Assembly (NCBI RefSeq): GCF_030177755.1
Contig: NZ_CP126539.1
Span: forward strand, 3,310,001-3,374,000
Source: Devosia sp. RR2S18
GTDB lineage: Bacteria > Pseudomonadota > Alphaproteobacteria > Rhizobiales > Devosiaceae
Reading direction: 5' to 3'
Length of the DNA stretch: 64,000 bases
The position numbers were made by a program, and so were the translations under genes. Shown one piece after another: positions 57,402 to 64,000 of the stretch. Position 1 is the stretch's first letter; every line of letters begins with the position of its first letter. Below the pieces are notes generated by a model. The model was not told the origin of the DNA. It made no database searches and saw only the letters and a list, made by a program, of their open reading frames with translations.

Positions 57402-59015
57402 ATGTCGCAAGCGCTCACCAATGCCGCCGAATTCACTGTCAGCGAAATCGCCCAGGCGGTCAAACGCACCGTCGAGGACGAGTTTGGCCATGTGCGGGTG
57501 CGCGGGGAGATTTCTGGTTTTCGCGGACAACATTCGTCCGGTCACTGCTACTTCACCCTCAAGGATGATGCTGCTTGCATCGACGCCGTGGTCTGGAAAG
57601 GCAGCTATGCCAAGCTGACGTTCAAGCCCGAAGAAGGCCTCGAGGTGATCGCCACAGGCCGCCTCACCACCTTCCCACGCTCCTCCAAATACCAGATCGT
57701 CATCGACAACATCGAACCGGCCGGCGCCGGCGCGCTGATGGCGCTCCTCGAAGAGCGGCGCCGCAAGCTCCAGGCCGAGGGACTTTTTGCGCGCGAGCGC
57801 AAGCGCGCCCTGCCCTATCTGCCGCGCGTCATTGGCGTGGTCACCTCCCCCACGGGCGCCGTGATTCGGGACATTCTCCACCGCCTCGAGGATCGCTTCC
57901 CCAGTCACGTGCTGGTCTGGCCAGTTCGCGTGCAGGGCGAGACGTGCGCGCCCGAGGTCGTAAACGCGATCCAGGGGTTCAACGCACTCCTGCCCGACGG
58001 CCCCATTCCCCGCCCGGACTTGCTGATTGTGGCGCGTGGTGGCGGCTCCATCGAGGATCTGTGGGGCTTCAACGAGGAGGCGGTGGTCCGCGCGGTCGCC
58101 GGCTCGGCCATTCCCGTCATCTCGGCCGTCGGCCACGAGACCGACACCACCCTGGTCGACCACGCCTCGGACATGCGGGCGCCGACGCCCACCGCCGCCG
58201 CCGAGGCCGCCGTGCCGGTGCGGGCTGAACTCATCGGCTATGTGGACGATCTGGGATCACGCCAGCGCCAGGCTTCCCGCCGCATCACCAGTTCCGGGCG
58301 CGATCGCTTTCGCGCCGTAGCCGCCGGCATGCCGCGCCCGGCCGACCTCGTTGCCACGCAGCGCCAGCGGCTGGACCAGGCTTCCAGCAACCTCTTTTCC
58401 TGCCTGCGTCACTCGGTTCAGGAACAGCGGGTGCACCTGTCGCGCGTCGAGTCGCGCCTCGGGCCGCAACTACTCGATCGGCGGCGCGCCGAAATGGCCG
58501 AGCGGCTGCGCAATTTGTCCATGCGCGCCGAGGCAGGCCTGCGGAAAAGCGTTGACCGCAATCGCCTGACCTATGATCCACGCGCCGAGCGCCTCGCCAC
58601 TGCCGCCGCGCGCCTCGTCGAGCGCAAGCGCGCCCTGTTCGAGGCTATTGGGCCAAAGCTCTCGCCCACTGCCCTGCGGGCTGAACTGCGCCACTCCAGT
58701 GGTCAACTGGCGCCCCTGACAGCCCGGCTCGCCAACAGCATTCGCCTCACCTTGGCCGATCGGCGGAATACCCTGACCCAGTCCGCCAAGCTCCTGGACA
58801 GCCTGAGCTACAAAAGCGTGCTGGCCCGCGGCTATGCCGTCGTCAAGGACGCCGAGGGCCAACTGGTGCACAGCAAGGCCACTCTGTCACCTGGCGATCT
58901 GGTCTCGCTCGAATTTGGGGATGGTTCGGTCGATGCCACTGTCGTGGGCAGCCCTCCGCTCCGTAAGAAGGCCAAGACGCCCTCCGGCGAGGCTACCCAG
59001 GAAAGCCTCTTTTGA
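57402..59015 (+). CDS. xseA: Exodeoxyribonuclease VII large subunit
   Basis: A 537-residue nuclease subunit that degrades single-stranded DNA with XseB. The N-terminal OB-fold (FTVSEIAQAVKRTVEDEFGH, then VRGEISGFRGQHSSGHCYFT) is typical; the catalytic core has VIGVVTSPTGAVIRDILHRL, RGGGSIEDLWGFNEE and VGHETDTTLVDHASDMRAPT. The C-terminal half is coiled coil. ATG 57402 is used; a TTG at 57384 would add six residues. xseB is not in this window. Confidence 0.96.
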   Translation: MSQALTNAAEFTVSEIAQAVKRTVEDEFGHVRVRGEISGFRGQHSSGHCYFTLKDDAACIDAVVWKGSYAKLTFKPEEGLEVIATGRLTTFPRSSKYQIVIDNIEPAGAGALMALLEERRRKLQAEGLFARERKRALPYLPRVIGVVTSPTGAVIRDILHRLEDRFPSHVLVWPVRVQGETCAPEVVNAIQGFNALLPDGPIPRPDLLIVARGGGSIEDLWGFNEEAVVRAVAGSAIPVISAVGHETDTTLVDHASDMRAPTPTAAAEAAVPVRAELIGYVDDLGSRQRQASRRITSSGRDRFRAVAAGMPRPADLVATQRQRLDQASSNLFSCLRHSVQEQRVHLSRVESRLGPQLLDRRRAEMAERLRNLSMRAEAGLRKSVDRNRLTYDPRAERLATAAARLVERKRALFEAIGPKLSPTALRAELRHSSGQLAPLTARLANSIRLTLADRRNTLTQSAKLLDSLSYKSVLARGYAVVKDAEGQLVHSKATLSPGDLVSLEFGDGSVDATVVGSPPLRKKAKTPSGEATQESLF

Positions 59016-59064
59016 CCTCGCCACTTGATCGTTATATCGATGGCCGACCTCAAGGATTGGTGCC

Positions 59065-59286
59065 ATGAACATCTTCGACAGGGGCTTCCAGCCCACCGAG
59101 GCGGTGCTCCGCTATCTCGACGGCGATTATGTCGTGCTCAGGCCCGGCACGTTCGTGCGCTGCGCTATCACAGGCAAGCCGATCCCCCTCGATGAGCTCT
59201 TCTACTGGAATGTCGACCGGCAGGAGCCCTATGCCGATGCAGTGACGGCCCACCAAGCTTTCGAGCGGTACGGCCGGGAAAACTGA
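59065..59286 (+). CDS. DUF2093 protein
   Basis: A 73-residue protein with the DUF2093 pattern: FQPTEAVLRYLDGDYVVLRPG, FVRCAITGKPIPLDELFYWN and VDRQEPYADA. ATG 59065 has AAGGA 8 bases upstream. The family is found in alphaproteobacteria and its function is unknown. It lies 49 bases after xseA and 2 bases before the LpxB-like gene, so all three are probably one transcript. Confidence 0.9.
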   Translation: MNIFDRGFQPTEAVLRYLDGDYVVLRPGTFVRCAITGKPIPLDELFYWNVDRQEPYADAVTAHQAFERYGREN

Positions 59287-59288
59287 CC

Positions 59289-60437
59289 GTGGCCCAAGCG
59301 GCGGGTCGCCCCAATATTCTCCTTATCTCCAATGGACACGGCGAAGACTGGATCGCCTCGGCCATCGCTGCCCGGCTCAAGGACCACGCCGACGTTGAAG
59401 CCTACCCGATGATCGGCGCAGGCTACGCCTATAGCGACGCCTGCCCCATCGTGGGGCCGCGCGCCAGCCTCGCCTCGGAGGGCTGGCGCAATGTCAAGGG
59501 CTCGCTCCGCCGCGACATCGCCACTGGTGGCCTCGGCATCATCCCTCCCGCCCTGCGTTTCCTCCGTGCGGTGCGCGGTCGCTATGACCGGGTGGTCGTG
59601 GTCGGCGATATGGTGGGGGTCCTTGCCTGTCTCGCCACTGGCTATCGGGATCTGGTCTATCTCGACGTTTACAAAACCGGAGCCGCCCGGCTTTACTCGC
59701 GGGCCGAGCGCTGGGCCATCAGGCAGACCTGCCGGACAGTGTTCTGCCGCAACCCTCGCCTGGCACAACTTCTCCAGCAGGATGGTGTAGACGCCCGCGC
59801 GGCCGGCAATGTGATGATGGACGCCATATCCAGCGGCCCTTACGATGCTGCCGCGCGGCGCACTCGTCCCCTCGCCGTGACGCTCCTTCCCGGAGCCCGG
59901 GCGCTCACCAGTGAGAGCTTCGAACTGCAGGTCGCGGCCCTTCGAACGCTCTCCGAGGACATGCTCCCCGACATCTTCATGGCGGTTGCCGGCAGCGCCA
60001 ATATCGAGAACATGGCCAAGCGCACCGGGCTGCGCCGAGTGCCCATGCTCAGCCACGAGCCAGCAGATCTCGGCCAGCTTGCCGATGATCGGCTGACCAT
60101 CCACATGGCCCGCGGCAATGCTCTTGGGAACGTGCTGGCAGCGTCAGATCTGGTGCTGTCGCAGGCGGGCACTGCCACCATTCAGGCGCTCGGCCTTGGC
60201 AAGCCCGCCATAACCTTTATCAATCCGCGTGACCGCCGTTCGCGCTTCGAGGACGAGCAGGCGCTGTTCGGCGACGCGCGCATTGTGGTGCAGCCTGAGG
60301 CGGGTGAGATCGGCGCTGCGCTCAAGAAACTCCTGGACGACAGCGCCCATCGGGAACGGCTGAGCCAATCGGGGCGAGACCGTATCGGCGGTCCAGGCGC
60401 CATGCAGGCGATCCTGGCCGTACTCCTCGGCCCTTAG
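59289..60437 (+). CDS. LpxB-like glycosyltransferase-fold protein
   Basis: A 382-residue protein resembling lipid-A-disaccharide synthase in fold but of the less-studied relative group (cyanobacterial-type, conserved in alphaproteobacteria). The start ILLISNGHGEDWIASAIAARL and the C-terminal nucleotide-binding region SQAGTATIQALGLGKPAITFINP are the main marks. Whether it makes a lipid A disaccharide is doubtful; the genuine LpxB would be elsewhere. GTG 59289 follows the DUF2093 stop by 2 bases. It is convergent with a DUF4170 gene. Confidence 0.8.
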   Translation: MAQAAGRPNILLISNGHGEDWIASAIAARLKDHADVEAYPMIGAGYAYSDACPIVGPRASLASEGWRNVKGSLRRDIATGGLGIIPPALRFLRAVRGRYDRVVVVGDMVGVLACLATGYRDLVYLDVYKTGAARLYSRAERWAIRQTCRTVFCRNPRLAQLLQQDGVDARAAGNVMMDAISSGPYDAAARRTRPLAVTLLPGARALTSESFELQVAALRTLSEDMLPDIFMAVAGSANIENMAKRTGLRRVPMLSHEPADLGQLADDRLTIHMARGNALGNVLAASDLVLSQAGTATIQALGLGKPAITFINPRDRRSRFEDEQALFGDARIVVQPEAGEIGAALKKLLDDSAHRERLSQSGRDRIGGPGAMQAILAVLLGP

Positions 60438-60682
60438 GCGTCCTGCTTCTTGCCGGTCTCAGGATCGAGCAGGCGGTGCAGGTGCACGATGAAGTACCGC
60501 GTCTGCGCGCTATCGACGGTCATCTGCGCCTTCTGCCGCCAGGCAGCGAGCGCACTGGCATAATTGGGGTAGAGACCGACGATATCCACCTTGTCGAGGT
60601 CGCTAAAGGTGATCCCTTCGATGCTCGACAATTCGCCGCCGATCACCAGGTGAAGGAGTTGCTTTGGTTCTTGTTCGGCCAT
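60434..60682 (-). CDS. DUF4170 protein
   Basis: An 82-residue protein: EPKQLLHLVIGGELSSIEGI, FSDLDKVDIVGLYPNYASAL and the FIVHLHRLLDPE ending are DUF4170 traits. It is a short cytoplasmic protein of unknown function found in alphaproteobacteria. It overlaps the LpxB-like gene tail to tail by 4 bases and lies 17 bases after the CysQ-like gene on its strand, with which it is probably co-transcribed. Confidence 0.88.
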   Translation of the reverse strand: MAEQEPKQLLHLVIGGELSSIEGITFSDLDKVDIVGLYPNYASALAAWRQKAQMTVDSAQTRYFIVHLHRLLDPETGKKQDA

Positions 60683-60699
60683 TGCATTGAGTCCGTAGT

Positions 60700-61533
60700 T
60701 CAGGAGGAGGAGGCGCTGCTCTGGTCTTGAGCGGGGCAGCCATAGACCTTGATCAGCGCGGCGTGGACAGCGGGTTTTAGGCTCATGTCGCTGAGCGCTG
60801 CAAGGGCCCCGTGGCGCACATCTCGTTTGTTGAAAATGGGGAAGCCGGTGCAGACATCGGCGAATTCGATACCGGCCTCGGCCAGGATCAGCGCAGCCGC
60901 CGCGATGTCCCAATCCTGCGAGCCACGACGGGAAACCGCGCCATCGAGCTTGCCGGTTGCCACCTGCACCAGCCGGTACGCCAGCGAGGGGTAGCTGGGG
61001 CCACGCGTATAGTGGAGACCGGCCGCCTGCATTTCCTGGTGCACTGCGCCAGGCGCCGGGATCAATGGCGGCGCTCCCGCCCGACGCCGCCGGACCATTG
61101 GCTGCTGGTTGAGCCGGGCGCCGCCGCCTTTAATTGCATCATACAGCTCGTCACGTGCCGGCGCGTAGATCACGCCGGCGACCGGGACACCCTGTTCCAC
61201 TACCGCCAGGCACACCGTCCAGCTGTCTTCCCCGCGCAGGAAGCCGCGCGTGCCATCGATTGGATCAACGACAAAGACCCGCTCGGCGCCGAGCCGACTC
61301 GGATTGTCAGCGGTCTCTTCGCTGAGCCAGCCATAATCCGGGCGCGCCGCCAGCAGGGACGCGGCAAGATAACGGTCCACCAGAATGTCGGCTTCGCTGA
61401 CGGGCGTCGCATTCTCCTTGGTCCAGGTCTTGATGTCCCTGCGGAAAAAGCCCATCGCGATGATCCCAGCCGACACCGCAGCGCTGCGGAGCAGGTCAAG
61501 GTCGTCCTGGTAGGTGCTGGGCGGCGTGGGCAT
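60700..61533 (-). CDS. Inositol monophosphatase-family phosphatase (CysQ/bisphosphate nucleotidase type)
   Basis: A 277-residue lithium-sensitive-type metallophosphatase. Motifs are WLSEETADN (metal-binding Glu-Glu), FVVDPIDGTRGFLRG (DPIDGT core) and the late GSQDWDIAAAALILAEAG (WDxAA). The 'SEET...DPIDGTRGF' pattern fits CysQ or histidinol-phosphate-like members that clear 3'-phosphoadenosine 5'-phosphate, but the substrate is not proven. ATG 61533 was chosen; the frame extends to 61569. The DUF4170 gene follows. Confidence 0.88.
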   Translation of the reverse strand: MPTPPSTYQDDLDLLRSAAVSAGIIAMGFFRRDIKTWTKENATPVSEADILVDRYLAASLLAARPDYGWLSEETADNPSRLGAERVFVVDPIDGTRGFLRGEDSWTVCLAVVEQGVPVAGVIYAPARDELYDAIKGGGARLNQQPMVRRRRAGAPPLIPAPGAVHQEMQAAGLHYTRGPSYPSLAYRLVQVATGKLDGAVSRRGSQDWDIAAAALILAEAGIEFADVCTGFPIFNKRDVRHGALAALSDMSLKPAVHAALIKVYGCPAQDQSSASSS

Positions 61534-61570
61534 CGGGGCGCTTGTAGGCGTGGCGTGCCCTGGCGGCAAG

Positions 61571-61591
61571 GGGCGCCGTCATGCGGCGCCC
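61571..61591. other. GC-rich hairpin upstream of the CysQ-like gene
   Basis: An 8-bp perfect stem (GGGCGCCG at 61571-61578, CGGCGCCC at 61584-61591) with a 5-base loop, flanked by AAG and TTT, inside a 231-base spacer (61570-61800). That spacer also has GGTTAAT at 61611 and 61635. Purpose unknown. Confidence 0.4.
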
Positions 61592-61800
61592 TTTGGGCTG
61601 TGGAGGGCAGGGTTAATGGGTCGCCACCGGGTGGGGTTAATCGGCTCCTACACCAGTTGAGGTCCTGCTAACCCTCACGGAAAACAAGATAAACTTAACC
61701 GAACCGATTAAGGTGCCGGGTAAGGGAGCGCGCTATGGTGGACCCACAAAAGAGAGCACCAAAAACCAGCTCTCGAAGTTAGCAGGAAGGCGTATTCAAG

Positions 61801-62316
61801 ATGCATCACGGCGTGGCGATGGAAGGCACCTCGGTCGTTCTGGCGTTTGCCCAGCCCGTTCTGGCAGACCGCCGGTTCGTGGCAGCCAACGACAACGGCC
61901 CCAAGGATCCGGTCAAGACCGTAACCGTGCGTCGCATGCTCGAGCAGAGCGGCGTGGCCATCAAGATCAAGGTCCCCGTAACCGAGTTCATCGGCGTGGC
62001 CGTTGCAACCTCCATTTCCGAGGAGGGTGTACTGACCAGCGCGATCGAACTCGTCCATGAGGACAGCGAACTCAACTACCGGGTCTTCGAAGAAGAAGGG
62101 AACCACAACGTGGTGGCCGAATGGCAGAACTGGGGCAAGAAGCTCCGGCTGCCGCTCTTCATCAAGGCAGGCGACGGTGCCTACATGCCCTATTCGCAGC
62201 AGGTCGATGGCGTCATGGTGGGCTCCAGTGCCTCCCGCCGACGTCTGGCCGCCGAAGCCAATCGCCGTCCCCGCTTCCTCAACCGGCGCAAGCCCGGCCA
62301 GATCGAAGCTAACTAA
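61801..62316 (+). CDS. Conserved-looking protein of unknown function
   Basis: A 171-residue protein with no signal or membrane segment. The part RRFVAANDNGPKDPVKTVTV, then VAVATSISEEGVLTSAIELV and the charged C-terminus (RRRLAAEANRRPRFLNRRKP) look like a beta-sheet domain plus a basic tail that could contact nucleic acid. ATG 61801 is preceded by AGGAAGG at 10-base spacing. I do not recognise a family. It is followed by its own terminator. Confidence 0.7.
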   Translation: MHHGVAMEGTSVVLAFAQPVLADRRFVAANDNGPKDPVKTVTVRRMLEQSGVAIKIKVPVTEFIGVAVATSISEEGVLTSAIELVHEDSELNYRVFEEEGNHNVVAEWQNWGKKLRLPLFIKAGDGAYMPYSQQVDGVMVGSSASRRRLAAEANRRPRFLNRRKPGQIEAN

Positions 62317-62343
62317 GCAGTCGACTGCTCCTCCAAAGCACGG

Positions 62344-62387
62344 CGAAAGGGTTGACCAGTGGTGCGGTCAGCCCTTTCGGCGTTTTT
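62344..62387 (+). terminator. Intrinsic terminator of the 171-residue gene
   Basis: A 14-bp stem with one wobble pair (62344-62357 with 62366-62379), an 8-base loop and TTTTT at 62383-62387, 28 bases after the stop. It is the longest terminator stem noted in the window. Confidence 0.9.
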
Positions 62388-62451
62388 AGCCCTTAAGTGC
62401 CACCCGAATTCGCTGTCACCCCCGGCACTCCAGTGTTGGCAGGGTCGCTGG

Positions 62452-63396
62452 CTACCAAACCCAGTCTGCCAGGAACGCCAGCGTCAGTGCCAAGCCCAGC
62501 CCAGCATAATGGTTGGAGCGAAAGCGCAGCAAGGGATTGCCGGGCTCATTGCCGTCCAGCGTCTGCACTTGCCAGGCCAACAGGCCTGCCACCACCAGAG
62601 ACAAAACGGCAAAGACGATGCCGGCACCAGCCAGCGTCGCTGCTGCGAGCCAGAGCACATAAGCGCCTGCATAGAACCCGCCTACAATGGGGCGCGTCTT
62701 GTCGCCGAAGAGTCGCGCCGTCGACTTGACGCCGATCAGGGCGTCATCTTCGACATCTTGCAGGGCATAAATGGTGTCGTACCCGATGACCCAGAGAATG
62801 CAGCCAAAATAAAGCAGCAGTGCCGGGACGCTGAGCCCGCCCGTCTGGCTCGACCATCCCAGCAAGGCGCCGTAGGAGAAGGCCAAGCCCAAAAAGAGCT
62901 GCGGCCACCAGGTGATGCGCTTCATGAAGGGATAGATCGCCACCAGCACCAGCGAGGCGATGCCGGCCCAGATAGTGAAGCGGTTGAACTGAAACAGGAT
63001 AACCGCACCCAAGAGCGCCTGCACCACAAGAAAGATTAGTGCTTGCTTGGCGCTGACCTGCCCCGAAGGAATGGGCCGCGAGCGCGTACGGGCGACCTTG
63101 TCGTCGATATCGCGGTCCACAATGTCGTTGAAGGTACAACCGGCACCCCGCATCAAGACGGCGCCGACAAACATCAGCACCATTGCCCACCAGTCAAAAC
63201 CCCGCAGCGGATCGGCGATGGCTGCAAGACCGAGGCCCCAGGCACACGGCCAAAACAGGAGCCAAAAGCCGATCGGGCGGTCCCACCGCGCCAGCCGGCC
63301 GTAGGGCTTGAGCCAATCGGGCGCATGCCGGTCCAACCAATTGTCGGGCGGGGCATCGGCCACGGTGCCGCTGGTCACGGGGTTGGTATCGGTCAT
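62452..63396 (-). CDS. ubiA: 4-hydroxybenzoate polyprenyltransferase
   Basis: A 314-residue membrane prenyltransferase that joins the polyprenyl chain made by IspB to 4-hydroxybenzoate in ubiquinone synthesis. The two aspartate-rich motifs are CTFNDIVDRDIDDKVARTRS and YALQDVEDDALIGVKSTAR. RLARWDRPIGFWLLFWPCAW is the N-terminal hallmark. About eight to nine membrane segments. It is divergent from rsmE with an 88-base spacer. Confidence 0.97.
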   Translation of the reverse strand: MTDTNPVTSGTVADAPPDNWLDRHAPDWLKPYGRLARWDRPIGFWLLFWPCAWGLGLAAIADPLRGFDWWAMVLMFVGAVLMRGAGCTFNDIVDRDIDDKVARTRSRPIPSGQVSAKQALIFLVVQALLGAVILFQFNRFTIWAGIASLVLVAIYPFMKRITWWPQLFLGLAFSYGALLGWSSQTGGLSVPALLLYFGCILWVIGYDTIYALQDVEDDALIGVKSTARLFGDKTRPIVGGFYAGAYVLWLAAATLAGAGIVFAVLSLVVAGLLAWQVQTLDGNEPGNPLLRFRSNHYAGLGLALTLAFLADWVW

Positions 63397-63484
63397 TGCA
63401 ATCCGTCGTCGTCAGTTGGCAGTGGGCTTGATCCAGGGGTGGTATCAGTCCTAACTGCGCCGCGAAACCCGAACAACGCTCCCT

Positions 63485-64000
63485 ATGCCCCGCACCCACG
63501 CCAGCCTGCCGCGTCTTTTCGTCCAACCCGAGCTCGCCGCGGGAGCGCAAATGACGCTGGGCAAGGACCAGTCGCTTTATCTCGCGGCGGTACTGCGCAA
63601 AACAGTGGGTGACGAAGTTGTCCTCTTCAACGGCCGCGACGGCGCCTGGCTCGCCCGCTTGCAAAGCGACGCCAAGAAGTCGGTCGCGCTGGAATTGATC
63701 GAGCAGATTGCCGTTCAGACACCCCGCTCCGATCTCTGGTACGGCTTCGCCCCGCTCAAGACTGAACGCCTCGATTATGTGATCCAGAAGGCGACGGAAA
63801 TGGGTGCCGGCGTCATCCAGCCGGTGCTGACGCGGTTCACTCAGGTCAATCGCCTCAAGCACGACCGTCTGGTCGCCAATGCGGTTGAAGCGGCTGAACA
63901 GTGCGAGGTCCTGAGCGTTCCGGACGTTCGAACCGAACTCACCCTGGATCGCCTGCTCGACTCCTGGGCGACCGAACACGCCGACCGCCGCCTCATCCTG
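63485..64000 (+). CDS. rsmE: 16S rRNA (uracil(1498)-N3)-methyltransferase, 3' part outside the window
   Basis: The first 172 residues of RsmE, running off the window. It methylates N3 of U1498 in 16S rRNA using SAM through a SPOUT knot, which is in the missing C-terminal part. Present are the N-terminal PUA-like region (SLPRLFVQPELAAGA, VLRKTVGDEVVLFNGRDGAW), then DLWYGFAPLKTERLDYVIQK, ATEMGAGVIQPVLTRFTQ and AVEAAEQCEVLSVP, all family hallmarks. ATG 63485 is the first good start after ubiA. Confidence 0.95.
   Translation, partial: MPRTHASLPRLFVQPELAAGAQMTLGKDQSLYLAAVLRKTVGDEVVLFNGRDGAWLARLQSDAKKSVALELIEQIAVQTPRSDLWYGFAPLKTERLDYVIQKATEMGAGVIQPVLTRFTQVNRLKHDRLVANAVEAAEQCEVLSVPDVRTELTLDRLLDSWATEHADRRLIL

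Noticed and set aside
59229..60104. 291-codon minus-strand frame opposite the LpxB-like gene
   Set aside because: Antisense shadow; the plus-strand protein has coherent glycosyltransferase-fold motifs and correct spacing to DUF2093.
61695..61711. TTAA-N9-TTAA as a CtrA site before the 171-residue gene
   Set aside because: Spacing is 9, not the 7 required by the CtrA consensus.

Overview
The window is about 64 kb of GC-rich, densely coded housekeeping chromosome from an alphaproteobacterium, most likely of the Hyphomicrobiales. The evidence for this is a CcrM-type GANTC methyltransferase gene, an aa3 cytochrome oxidase cluster in the order ctaC-ctaD-ctaB-small ORF-ctaG-ctaE-SURF1-thrC-M16 peptidase, an ATP synthase Fo operon (atpI-B-E-b'-b) separated from the F1 genes, ETF-ubiquinone oxidoreductase, IalB, PilZ, DUF1127, DUF2093 and DUF4170 proteins, and ubiA divergent from rsmE. 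A Devosia-like relative would fit, but the genus is an inference. I found no insertion sequence, integrase, prophage gene, CRISPR array, rRNA or tRNA.

Layout. 1-8.1 kb (minus): a DUF808 gene cut by the window edge, glyS, a DUF2207/LemA membrane pair, glyQ, a one-helix protein, an S49 peptidase and a tRNA1(Val)-type methyltransferase. 8.2-20.8 kb: isoprenoid genes (ispB, ispE), a TPR protein, ETF-QO, an atypical family-4 uracil-DNA glycosylase, two MFS transporters, moaB, a PA0069-type radical SAM gene with a LexA-like box, and a HAD phosphatase. 21-31.3 kb: rnhB, ccrM with CtrA-like sites, an ABC exporter, mutY, a DciA-like gene, a DsbA-like protein, smc and a small hydrophilic protein. 31.4-34.7 kb: a 32-residue membrane microprotein in an otherwise empty gap, then the Fo operon with its own promoter. 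34.7-39.5 kb: a tandem glycine riboswitch controlling gcvT-gcvH-gcvPA-gcvPB. 39.5-45.1 kb: a lipoprotein, a peroxiredoxin, a stand-alone DsbD N-domain protein, YqgE and a membrane GGDEF/EAL protein. 45.2-54.8 kb (minus): the oxidase cluster with thrC, M16 peptidase and GNAT genes. 55-64 kb: IalB, PilZ, DUF1127, LysR, xseA, DUF2093, an LpxB-like protein, DUF4170, a CysQ-like phosphatase, an unrecognised 171-residue protein, ubiA and the start of rsmE.

Three themes recur. Glycine use: glycyl-tRNA synthetase and a riboswitch-controlled glycine cleavage operon with a two-subunit P protein. Aerobic energy metabolism: cytochrome oxidase and its assembly factors, the haem farnesyltransferase, Fo-ATPase, ETF-QO and the ubiquinone genes ispB and ubiA. 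Genome maintenance and cell cycle: ccrM, smc, mutY, UDG, xseA, rnhB, dciA and the putatively SOS-controlled radical SAM gene.

I see no new multi-gene system. The best leads are the LexA-type box on the radical SAM gene, the 32-residue microprotein, the UDG lacking two of four iron-sulfur cysteines, lemA-DUF2207 sitting between glyQ and glyS, and the paired hairpins between atpE and the b' gene. Gene identities rest on motif recognition by eye; no database search was run.
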